Assembly (NCBI GenBank): GCA_028718045.1
Contig: JAQUMQ010000003.1
Coordinates: 1 to 23,043, forward strand
Source: Actinomycetota bacterium
GTDB lineage: Bacteria > Actinomycetota > Humimicrobiia > Humimicrobiales > Humimicrobiaceae
DNA length: 23,043 bases
Direction: 5' to 3'
Positions 14,794-21,503 of the stretch are shown in pieces. Position 1 is the first letter of the stretch. Every line of letters begins with the position of its first letter. Made by a program: the position numbers and the translations under genes. A model generated the notes under the pieces. The model had not been told where the DNA came from, did no database searches, and saw only the letters and a program-made list of their open reading frames with translations.

Positions 14794-14900
14794 TTCTTCT
14801 CCAAAAATTAAATTATAAAACCATACTTTAAACAAATAAGGATTGGTACATATTATAAAAACACGCGTCTTCTTGACAATTTCCCTTATAAAAAAACTTT

Positions 14901-15395
14901 CTATTTAAAATCATCATTCTTAAAGCTTTCGACTATATCATTTTCTATTTCTTTCGGAACAAGACCTCTTATGCAACCTCCAAAGCCTGCCACTTCTTTA
15001 ACGGCACTGGAGCTTAAATACGCATATTCGAGGCTTGACATAAGAAAAAAAGTTTCGATTTCCGGAATAAGCTTTTTATTCATCTGAGCCATTTGAAACT
15101 CATATTCGAAATCCGATATGGCTCTTAATCCTTTTACAATTACCTTTGCATTATTTTTTTTTGCAAGGTCAATCAGCAAGCCGTTAAAAGAAATTATCTC
15201 TATATTTTTGATATCCTTAAGCGATCTTGTCACAAACTCTATTCTCTTTTTAAGAGAGTACAATGGCTTTTTTTTTGGATTATCCGAAACAGAAACAATA
15301 ATCGTACTAAAAACTTTTGAACATCTTCTTATGATATCCCTATGGCCTTCCGTTATAGGATCATAAGTTCCGGGACATAAAGCAATAATTTTCAT
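14901..15395 (-). CDS. coaD: Phosphopantetheine adenylyltransferase
   Basis: Joins 4'-phosphopantetheine with ATP to make dephospho-CoA, the penultimate step of CoA synthesis. The nucleotidyltransferase motif is PGTYDPITEGH (8-18), with the T/HxGH element as TEGH (15-18). The C-terminal SSSAVKEVAGFGG block, which contacts ATP, is intact. The length is 164 residues, usual for the family. The ATG at 15395 begins directly at the conserved N-terminus, though no Shine-Dalgarno is visible. It follows rsmD, the standard order. The CoA product feeds both ACP modification and the acyl-CoA synthetase encoded nearby. Confidence 0.96.
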   Translation of the reverse strand: MKIIALCPGTYDPITEGHRDIIRRCSKVFSTIIVSVSDNPKKKPLYSLKKRIEFVTRSLKDIKNIEIISFNGLLIDLAKKNNAKVIVKGLRAISDFEYEFQMAQMNKKLIPEIETFFLMSSLEYAYLSSSAVKEVAGFGGCIRGLVPKEIENDIVESFKNDDFK

Positions 15396-15430
15396 CTATA
15401 GTTTCTATAAAAAAATTCCATTAATAAATT

Positions 15431-15454
15431 AATAAAAATCAATAAATTTTTATT
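15431..15454 (-). other. AT-only hairpin between rsmD and coaD
   Basis: AATAAAAAT (15431-15439) and ATTTTTATT (15446-15454) form a perfect 9-bp stem around a 6-base loop in the 78-base gap after the rsmD stop. It contains only A-T pairs, so it would be weakly stable. It might mark a processing or pause site. It could also be chance in such AT-rich DNA. Confidence 0.25.
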
Positions 15455-15473
15455 ATTTGTATTTAAATCATGC

Positions 15474-16047
15474 TTAATCAACAATCAATTCTTTTTTAAG
15501 GTAAATCACCTTTTTCTCGCCGAAACGTGAGGTTTTAAAAATTTCAAAATCTCCTATTTCTGATTTTATGTCTCTCTTAAAAAAGAACTCATAAATTATA
15601 ACACTATTTTCATCAATAATCTTGCTATTAAATAAAATATTAAATATTTCAGTCATGATTTTACTGTCTATTTTAAAAGGAGGATCAAGAAAAACATAAT
15701 CCCATGCGAAATCATCAAATTTTTTTATGAATTTTATGGCATCCGATTTTATTATGGTGTATTTTTCTTTAATTTCTGGTATCAAGCTTGCATTATTTTT
15801 TATAAGCGATATCGATTCCGCACAGTCATCCACAAAATATACCATGCTACATCCCCTGCTTATTGCTTCAAGTCCCAATGACCCGCTTCCGGAGAACAAA
15901 TCCAAAACTTTCGATCCTATGATTTCTTTTCCCAAAACATTAAAAATGCTTTCCTTTACCCTATCCAAGGTAGGTCTTATGTTTAAACTCCTTGGACCTT
16001 TTAGTTTTCGGCCTTTAAATTTACCTGCTATTATTCTGATAAGACAT
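15474..16047 (-). CDS. rsmD: 16S rRNA (guanine966-N2)-methyltransferase RsmD, start out of frame with the body
   Basis: Methylates G966 of 16S rRNA using S-adenosylmethionine. The SAM-binding motif VLDLFSGSGSLGLEAISRG and the catalytic DYVFLDPPF are present. The conserved N-terminus RIIAGKFKGRKLKGPRS followed by IRPTLDRVKE is encoded in the same frame (16037 downward). However, no ATG, GTG or TTG lies between that block and the in-frame TGA at 16047-16049. A well-placed AGGAG (16061-16065) leads to GTG/ATG at 16050-16045, which is one base out of frame and stops after about nine codons. Removing one T from the TT at 16042-16041 would restore an ordinary start. A TTG at 15968 would lose the conserved N-terminus. 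A sequencing or assembly error, a recent mutation or frameshifting are all possible. Confidence 0.85.
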
Positions 16048-16067
16048 CACCGTTTTTAATCTCCTAA

Positions 16068-17765
16068 TTATTCAATCGAGAAAATATAACTGTAAAAAGG
16101 TTGGCCGCCATTATGAAACTCCAAATCAAGTCCTGGGAAAAGCTTTGAAATTTCTTCTTTTATCTTTTCTTTGTCTTCTTCTTTGGAGTCTTTGCCTAAA
16201 TAAAAAGTTATTATGGTATCATCTTTTTCAATCATGTCTTTTATTAATTCCACCGTTGCATTTACGATATCGTCAGATATAACCTTTATCTTTCCATCAA
16301 ATAAACCTATGAAATTACCCTTTTTGATTTCTCCTACAAGTAAATTTGCATCTCTTACCGCCAAAGTGATTTCGCCGCTCTTTATGCTGCTGTAAGCGTC
16401 TTCCATATTTTTTAGATTCTCCTCGATGGTAAGATCCTTGTTGAAATTCAAAACCGCACTTATGCCTTGAGGAATTGTTTTTGTAGGTATTACAATCACA
16501 TTTCTTTTTGAAATTTTTGCGGCTTGCGTGGCAGTCAATATTATATTTTTGTTATTCGGAAATATTATTATCTTTTCATTGTCGAGTTTTTTTATCGCCC
16601 TTACCAATTCATACGTAGAGGGATTCATCGTTTGACCGCCTTTTATAACAATATCGACGCCGATGCTTTTGAATATATCGTCGATACCTTCTCCGTTGGA
16701 AACAGAAATCAAGCCTATAGTCTCAATAACTTTTTTTACGGGAATAGCTTGTAATTGCATTTTTTCTTTATTTTGATCAACCATATTGTTGATATCTATT
16801 TCATGCAATATTCCTTCCCTTAAAGCTCTTGCAAGCACTCTATGAGGAGCATTTGAGTGTACGTGTATTTTAACCATGCTTTCATTTCCGACCACCATTG
16901 CGCTATCGCCCATACTTTCAATATCTTCCTTGAGCCTTGAAATATTTATCCGTTTTCCGGTTAAAACAAACTCGGTACAATAAATATATTTTATATCAGA
17001 GTTTATATTCCAGTTTTTTAATCCTTCTGGTTCTTCTTTTTCGTTATCCTCATTCATTTCAATTTCAACTGCCATTTCCTTTTCGTTGTTCGACTCTTCC
17101 CTAATATCGTTCATCTTTAAATTACAGCCAACTTTATTTAATTCCACCAGCGCTATTTTGAAACCTTTTATAATTTCTAGAATCCCTTGTGCTCCAGCAT
17201 CCACTACATTTGCTTCTTTTAAAACAGGCAGTAAATAAGTTGTTCTTATCAGTGATTTTTCCGCTTCGGAAACCAGACCGTCTATAAAGCTTAAAAAAGA
17301 CATATCTTCGGTATTTGATTCGTTAAAGTTTTTTACGTACGTATAAATATCTTTAATCATGGTAAGCATTGTACCTTCGGTAGGATTTTGGACAGAGCTA
17401 TAGGCAAGATTTTTTGCAGAATTCAAAGCATTTTCAAAAACATCGAGACTGATACCGGCATTATTGTTTGACAAAACATCAAAAAATCCCTTTAGGATTT
17501 GCGATAAAATAACACCTGAATTCCCTCTTGCGCCCATAAGTCCGCCAAAAGAAATTGCTTCGCTTATATTTTTGATGTCGAATTGCTTTAGTTTCGATAA
17601 CTCTCTTTTAATAGACTTTAAGGTAAGAAGCATGTTTGTTCCCGTATCGCCGTCAGGCACGGGGAAAACATTAAGATTATTGATTTTGACTTCATTGCTT
17701 TTAAAATAATCAAAAATGATCTGTAAAACTTTTTTAATTTCTATATCTTCAAATTCTATGACCAT
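16068..17765 (-). CDS. fakA: FakA/YloV-type fatty acid kinase (DhaL plus DegV-related domains)
   Basis: The FakA family phosphorylates fatty acids bound to a FakB (DegV) partner, feeding acyl-phosphate into phospholipid synthesis alongside PlsX. The N-terminal DhaL-type kinase domain (about 1-205) has NVFPVPDGDTGTNM (32-45), with Mg-binding D38 and D40, then MGARGNSGVILSQ (77-89) and VDAGAQGIL (188-196). A variable acidic linker (about 221-250) precedes the middle and C-terminal domains with KIHVHSNAPH (299-308). The length of 565 residues is typical. The ATG at 17765 has AGGA four bases and GAGAGG ten bases upstream. The usual Asp23 (YloU) neighbour upstream and recG downstream are both absent. 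Confidence 0.9.
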   Translation of the reverse strand: MVIEFEDIEIKKVLQIIFDYFKSNEVKINNLNVFPVPDGDTGTNMLLTLKSIKRELSKLKQFDIKNISEAISFGGLMGARGNSGVILSQILKGFFDVLSNNNAGISLDVFENALNSAKNLAYSSVQNPTEGTMLTMIKDIYTYVKNFNESNTEDMSFLSFIDGLVSEAEKSLIRTTYLLPVLKEANVVDAGAQGILEIIKGFKIALVELNKVGCNLKMNDIREESNNEKEMAVEIEMNEDNEKEEPEGLKNWNINSDIKYIYCTEFVLTGKRINISRLKEDIESMGDSAMVVGNESMVKIHVHSNAPHRVLARALREGILHEIDINNMVDQNKEKMQLQAIPVKKVIETIGLISVSNGEGIDDIFKSIGVDIVIKGGQTMNPSTYELVRAIKKLDNEKIIIFPNNKNIILTATQAAKISKRNVIVIPTKTIPQGISAVLNFNKDLTIEENLKNMEDAYSSIKSGEITLAVRDANLLVGEIKKGNFIGLFDGKIKVISDDIVNATVELIKDMIEKDDTIITFYLGKDSKEEDKEKIKEEISKLFPGLDLEFHNGGQPFYSYIFSIE

Positions 17766-17815
17766 TTATCCTAAGCCTCTCTTAATCCTTCATAAAATTC
17801 TTTTTTTTAAATTAT

Positions 17816-17851
17816 TAATATCTTACGTTTATATAATATCTTACATTTATA
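17816..17851. repeat. 18-bp tandem duplication upstream of fakA
   Basis: Two head-to-tail copies, 17816-17833 and 17834-17851, of TAATATCTTACRTTTATA differ at one base (G versus A). They fill much of the 89-base gap between the hydrolase stop and the fakA start. The minus-strand reading contains TATAAA-like elements. It could be a paired operator or promoter region for fakA, or a simple slippage duplication. Confidence 0.6.
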
Positions 17852-17854
17852 TCA

Positions 17855-18694
17855 TTAAAAAATACCACAAACCATCTTGCTTAAACCTTTGACTACGACT
17901 TCATATCCTTTGGTGTTAAGATGAAATCCATCAGCTTGAAGATAATCTGTATTTTTTTCAAAATTAATTTTCTCATAATTGTATAATTTATTCCATAAAT
18001 CAAAAAAAACAACATCATTTTTAAAAGCAAGATTTTTGATCATATCATTATAACCCAAGTAAACTTCATTTTGTAAATCAACTATTTTTTTATATCCTTC
18101 ATAACTTAGAAACGATTTGAGAGCTTTTATTTTATATAAACCCATCAGTATAATTTTTATGTTGTTTTTTTGCAATTTAAAAATAATATTTTTAATATGA
18201 AATTCAAACTCGTTCATACTTACAGGCGTACCGCAATAATCATCATTTATCTTATATGCCAAATCAAGCTTTTTTTTATTATTTTTATTTATGGCAATTC
18301 TAAAAAGCAACCCGTCATTAAAACCAAAACTTATTATCGCAACATCAGGTTTAAATAAAATAACGTCACTTTCTAAACGGTTAAAGCCATCTATTACGGT
18401 GTTTCCTCCAACCCCACAGTTAATCACACTAAAACTCTTGCTTGTCTTTTTTAAACTATTTTCAAGCAGTGCGGGATATGAATTCAGATATCTATGATTC
18501 CATCCAAAAGTGTTTGAATCACCTAGACAAACTATGGTTTTATTTTCCGAATATTGTCGATGTTTTTTTAAATCGATTGTTTCAAACCTCAAACCCGGAT
18601 AATTGCAAACAAAAGGATTTTTACTTAACACTCTCGCAATTAAAATTTTTAAGCTGGTGCACATTTCAAATAAATATTGAACTATCAGCCTCAA
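17855..18694 (-). CDS. SGNH/GDSL-type hydrolase
   Basis: Probable esterase or carbohydrate deacetylase of the SGNH superfamily. Block I is CLGDSNTFGWN with nucleophile S60. Block II is INCGVGGNTV (91-100). Block III is FGFND with N126. Block V is DGFH with D255 and H258. All four oxyanion/triad elements are therefore present. The start is TTG at 18694, with AGGA six bases upstream; the ATG ten codons later has no such site. The N-terminus (residues 2-24) is moderately hydrophobic and could touch the membrane, but it is not a convincing signal peptide. It occupies the place where asp23 often lies and is unrelated to its neighbours. The substrate is unknown. Confidence 0.85.
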   Translation of the reverse strand: MRLIVQYLFEMCTSLKILIARVLSKNPFVCNYPGLRFETIDLKKHRQYSENKTIVCLGDSNTFGWNHRYLNSYPALLENSLKKTSKSFSVINCGVGGNTVIDGFNRLESDVILFKPDVAIISFGFNDGLLFRIAINKNNKKKLDLAYKINDDYCGTPVSMNEFEFHIKNIIFKLQKNNIKIILMGLYKIKALKSFLSYEGYKKIVDLQNEVYLGYNDMIKNLAFKNDVVFFDLWNKLYNYEKINFEKNTDYLQADGFHLNTKGYEVVVKGLSKMVCGIF

Positions 18695-18803
18695 ATAAAA
18701 TCCTGCTTGTAAATTAACAAATAAAATGATAACATTTGTTCTCGTCGAAATTTGGCGAATCGTTTATTTAGAAATTTAAAATTATTTTAATTATTTTAAT
18801 AAT

Positions 18804-18843
18804 TATTATACTTAAGGCTATTATACTTTATTATACTTAAAGC
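18804..18843. repeat. Triplicated TATTATACTT element in the divergent promoter region
   Basis: TATTATACTT occurs three times, starting at 18804, 18819 and 18829, and the first and third copies extend to TATTATACTTAARGC. The cluster lies in the 203-base intergenic region between the divergent hydrolase gene and rpmB, just before a TATAAA at 18845-18850. Each copy includes TATACT, one base from the -10 consensus. No convincing -35 box could be paired with any of them, so the actual promoters remain unassigned. Confidence 0.5.
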
Positions 18844-18897
18844 TTATAAAATATGAATTAAATATTTAATTAATTAGAACTTTCAACAGGAGTCATT

Positions 18898-19089
18898 ATG
18901 GCAAGTAGATGTGAGATATGCAATAAGGAAATAAGTTTTGGATGCAATGTAAGTCATTCACATAAAAAAACAAACAGAACATTTAAGCCGAACATTCAAA
19001 AGATTAGGGCTAAAATAAACGGTAAGATAAAAAAGGTTAACATTTGCACAAAGTGCCTAAAAGCCAATAAGGTTACAAAAGCCGTTTAG
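18898..19089 (+). CDS. rpmB: 50S ribosomal protein L28, zinc-binding form
   Basis: The only plus-strand gene. The 63 residues begin MASRCEICNK and contain VSHSHKKTNRTFKPN (18-32), the L28 core motif. CxxC pairs at C5/C8 and C50/C53 form the zinc ribbon of the C+ paralogue. AGGAG five bases before the ATG is a strong ribosome-binding site. In many genomes rpmB is likewise divergent from the asp23-fakA-recG operon, so its orientation is normal even though a hydrolase gene now lies beside it. The paired C+ forms of L28 and L32 in one window imply dependence on zinc for these ribosomal proteins. Confidence 0.96.
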   Translation: MASRCEICNKEISFGCNVSHSHKKTNRTFKPNIQKIRAKINGKIKKVNICTKCLKANKVTKAV

Positions 19090-19096
19090 CAACCTT
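19069..19096 (+). terminator. Weak terminator-like hairpin at the end of rpmB
   Basis: AAGGTT (19069-19074) pairs with AACCTT (19091-19096) across a 16-base loop that spans the rpmB stop codon, followed by TTCTT. The six-base stem is short and the T-run is interrupted, so intrinsic termination would be inefficient. It sits in the convergent gap between rpmB and the phosphodiesterase gene, where a terminator is expected. Confidence 0.3.
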
Positions 19097-19183
19097 TTCT
19101 TCCATAAATTTAAATCCACAACCTATAAGTGCTTGCCGAGATTTAAAAATTAGGCAATTCATAAAGATTATAATGCATGCAGA

Positions 19184-19744
19184 TTATAATATAATATTTG
19201 ATGTCAAAAGTTTTCTTTGATTTACCACATCAATAATGTTTATTTCATTATTATCAAAATCCATTAAACCCACACTTGGAGGATTTGCGGCTTTCGGAAG
19301 TGATGGACTTCCGGGATTTATAAATAAAAGCTTATCTTTCCTATCAATTCTGAAAATATGCGTATGTCCGCTTATGACAATATCAAACTTGAATTTTTTA
19401 CTTAAATCCAGCAGTTCATCATCTTTTTTCTTATGACCATGATGTATATAAATAGTGTTCCCGCCATAGTAAAAAATTCTTACGGGATCCATTATGCTAA
19501 AATCAACCGCCAGTTGGTCTACTTCGCTATCACAATTTCCCTTGGCATATATTATGGGCTTTTTTATTCCATTTATAAGTTTTGAAAGTTCAAGAGGATC
19601 ATATGACTCTTTTATCAGATTAAAAAGCCCATGATAAAATAAATCTCCGCAATGAATTATCAAATCGGTGTCTTTTATTATTTCATATGCAAGTTTAAAT
19701 GCACTTAAATCTCCATGCGTATCGCTTAACAAACCAATTTTCAT
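19184..19744 (-). CDS. YfcE/MJ0936-type metallophosphoesterase
   Basis: Small two-metal phosphodiesterase; characterised relatives hydrolyse phosphodiester substrates, but the biological substrate is unclear. The metal-binding residues fall in order: D8 and H10 (LLSDTHGD), D34 (HCGDL), N70 (AKGNCDSE), the HHGH block at 101-104, and GHTH (126-129). The family NPGSPSLP follows (143-150). The 186 residues are slightly longer than the usual 160-180. The ATG at 19744 has a GGGGG-containing ribosome-binding region about five bases upstream. It lies 165 bases downstream of fmt; that gap holds overlapping palindromes (ATAGCTAT/ATACGTAT) and no recognisable gene. Confidence 0.92.
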   Translation of the reverse strand: MKIGLLSDTHGDLSAFKLAYEIIKDTDLIIHCGDLFYHGLFNLIKESYDPLELSKLINGIKKPIIYAKGNCDSEVDQLAVDFSIMDPVRIFYYGGNTIYIHHGHKKKDDELLDLSKKFKFDIVISGHTHIFRIDRKDKLLFINPGSPSLPKAANPPSVGLMDFDNNEINIIDVVNQRKLLTSNIIL

Positions 19745-19909
19745 ATTTTAACCCCCGCGCTTTAAACAATGATTTTATAAATAGCACTTGCTTTATATAA
19801 AACTGTTCGCTTCATAATAATAAATCAGGCATAGCTATACGTATCAAAAAAAAATTTTAATTAAAATCTTTATTTTCAGGTAAATCCATCAGCGCATCTT
19901 CATAGTCGA

Positions 19910-20869
19910 TCAACTAAAATAATCGCCGGGTTCGATCTTATATCCGTTCAAAAAATCTAGTGAAGAAATTTTGGTTTTGCCTTCTACTTTTAATTCGATT
20001 ATTTTCAAGGCTTTTCCGCCTTTGCATTTAACTATAATTCCATTATCTTTATCGGCAATTATGACTGTGCCGTATTCATATCTGTCATCGGAAACGAGTC
20101 TCGTAAAATCTTCTTCTTTGCAATAATACTCGGCCGCATTCAATATTTTTATTCTAAGACCATTAAAAATCGTAAACGCTCCCGGCTCAGAACTAAATGC
20201 CTTGATTTTATTAAGGATCTCGTCAGATTTCAAAGACCAATCAATTCTCATATCGCCGCTGTTAAACACTTTTGTATAGCTTGGTTCTCCTTCCTGGGGA
20301 AAAGTTTCTATCATTTTCAACTCTATCAGATTAAGGACGCTTATCAATAACGGTGCTCCTATTTGTATCGTTTTGCTTTCGAGTTTGTCCTTGTTGTCTG
20401 TGCTGCTTATTTTAAATCTGACCTGGGCAAAAATGTCTCCCATATCAAGATTTTCATTTATATTCATTATTGTTACTCCTGTTTCCTTATCTCCGTTAAT
20501 CAAAGCTGAAACAATCGGAGAAGGTCCTCTGTATTTTGGAAGAAGAGAAGGATGGACGTTAACTGCGCATCCGTGTGATAAGTTAATTATATCTTTAGAT
20601 ATGACGTGGCCAAAACTTACTATAACCAAACAATCAAAATTCAAATTCAAAAGCTCTTTATATATATATTCGTTTATTTTCTTGATTTCGACAATTTTTA
20701 AATTAAGCTGAACGGCTCTTTGTTTCACAGGATTTGCCAGCAACTTTTTGCCTCTTCCAGATTGTTTGTCGGCATTTGTTACAACTGCGATTATTTCATG
20801 CTTAGACTTGGAAATTGCATCAAGAAACGAAACAGAAAATTCAGAAGAACCAAAAAAAATAATTTTCAA
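19910..20869 (-). CDS. fmt: Methionyl-tRNA formyltransferase
   Basis: Formylates initiator Met-tRNA using 10-formyltetrahydrofolate. The 319 residues begin IIFFGSSEFSVSFLDA (3-18). The catalytic triad is N104 and H106 in VNVHPSLLPKYRGPSPI and D142 in ENLDMGDI. The C-terminal tRNA-binding domain (about 205-319) contains the expected D-W-S segment, here RIDWSLKS. The start is TTG at 20869, preceded by GGGGTAGGG with a short spacer; no in-frame ATG fits better. It follows def by 131 bases in the usual def-fmt pairing and has its own promoter candidate in that gap. Confidence 0.96.
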   Translation of the reverse strand: MKIIFFGSSEFSVSFLDAISKSKHEIIAVVTNADKQSGRGKKLLANPVKQRAVQLNLKIVEIKKINEYIYKELLNLNFDCLVIVSFGHVISKDIINLSHGCAVNVHPSLLPKYRGPSPIVSALINGDKETGVTIMNINENLDMGDIFAQVRFKISSTDNKDKLESKTIQIGAPLLISVLNLIELKMIETFPQEGEPSYTKVFNSGDMRIDWSLKSDEILNKIKAFSSEPGAFTIFNGLRIKILNAAEYYCKEEDFTRLVSDDRYEYGTVIIADKDNGIIVKCKGGKALKIIELKVEGKTKISSLDFLNGYKIEPGDYFS

Positions 20870-20890
20870 TTACCCTACCCCGCTTATTAT

Positions 20891-20918
20891 TTTATATAAA
20901 ATCCTATCAGTTGGTAAA
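20891..20918 (-). promoter_or_regulatory. Candidate promoter for fmt
   Basis: Minus strand: TTTACC (20913-20918), a 16-base spacer and TATAAA (20891-20896), about 20 bases before the fmt start codon. The -35 box matches consensus at four of six positions. Such a match is not rare in AT-rich DNA, so this is tentative. One arm of the inverted repeat (20900-20908) lies within its spacer. Confidence 0.35.
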
Positions 20919-21002
20919 TATTTATAAAATCTTGAATTTTTATTTTTGCTTAAAATTTTATCTTAAAAAATACAGAATAAAAAATTTATACAAGATAGGA
21001 TT
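20900..21002. repeat. Long-range inverted repeat between def and fmt
   Basis: AATCCTATC (20900-20908) and GATAGGATT (20994-21002) are perfect 9-base complements. The second overlaps the def stop codon. Inside them, AT-rich segments around 20928-20945 and 20977-20993 are also partly complementary (TCTTG / CAAGA with flanking A/T), so the def-fmt gap could fold into a nested hairpin in RNA. The function is unknown; a processing site or attenuator is possible. Confidence 0.45.
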
Positions 21003-21489
21003 AATTTTTTTGTGAAATCTTAACCATGATTTCCCTTTTGGTTTCTTTGTCAAGATAATCGATAAAAAGTTTTCCGTCCAGATGATCATTTTCATGAAGA
21101 AAAATCCTGGCAAGCATTCCTTCCGCTTCAAAAGAAACATTTCTGCCTTTTAAAGTCATTGCGCTAACCTTGATTTTTTTCGGTCTTTTCAACATGCATC
21201 CGATCGAATAAAGGCTCAAGCATCCTTCGTGTGCTTCTTCTTCGTCATTGTTTATTACTTTTATTTCCGGATTTATATAAACTTCAATCTTTCCATAATT
21301 TATAACTATTATTCTTTTTAATACGCCTATTTGAACGGCGGCAAGGCCTACGGCACTATAATCATCAACCACTATCGTATCTTTCATATCGCGAACAACT
21401 TTCAAGATTTCCTTGTCGACTTTATCGACTTTCTCGCTTATTTTTCTTAAAATAGGATCGCCTATTTTTCTTATAGTTTTAACTGCCAT
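21001..21489 (-). CDS. def: Peptide deformylase
   Basis: Metalloenzyme that removes the formyl group from nascent proteins. The 162 residues contain motif 1 GLAAVQIG (48-55; most members have GLAAPQ), motif 2 EGCLS (88-92) with metal ligand C90, and motif 3 HENDH (132-136) with ligands H132 and H136 and catalytic E133. The frame is open upstream to 21546. The ATG at 21489 is chosen because it gives the family's N-terminus (then IRKIGDPILR) and has GAAGG about eight bases upstream, placed in the 14-base gap after the priA stop. It is probably co-transcribed with priA. Confidence 0.95.
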   Translation of the reverse strand: MAVKTIRKIGDPILRKISEKVDKVDKEILKVVRDMKDTIVVDDYSAVGLAAVQIGVLKRIIVINYGKIEVYINPEIKVINNDEEEAHEGCLSLYSIGCMLKRPKKIKVSAMTLKGRNVSFEAEGMLARIFLHENDHLDGKLFIDYLDKETKREIMVKISQKN

Positions 21490-21503
21490 TGCTTTACCTT
21501 CTT

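Noticed and set aside
19133..19157. TTGCC/GGCAA inverted repeat in the convergent gap as a terminator
   Set aside because: The stem is five bases with a 15-base loop and no following T-run on either strand.
19165..19190. AGATTATAAT direct repeat around GCATGC
   Set aside because: Short AT-rich repeat partly inside the phosphodiesterase 3' end; no attachment-site or insertion-sequence context.
19857..19913. 18-codon frame (TTG start) overlapping the fmt stop, encoding LIDYEDALMDLPENKDFN
   Set aside because: It looks protein-like, but it follows immediately after an in-frame TAG, has no ribosome-binding site, and Fmt already ends at its normal place; probably chance.
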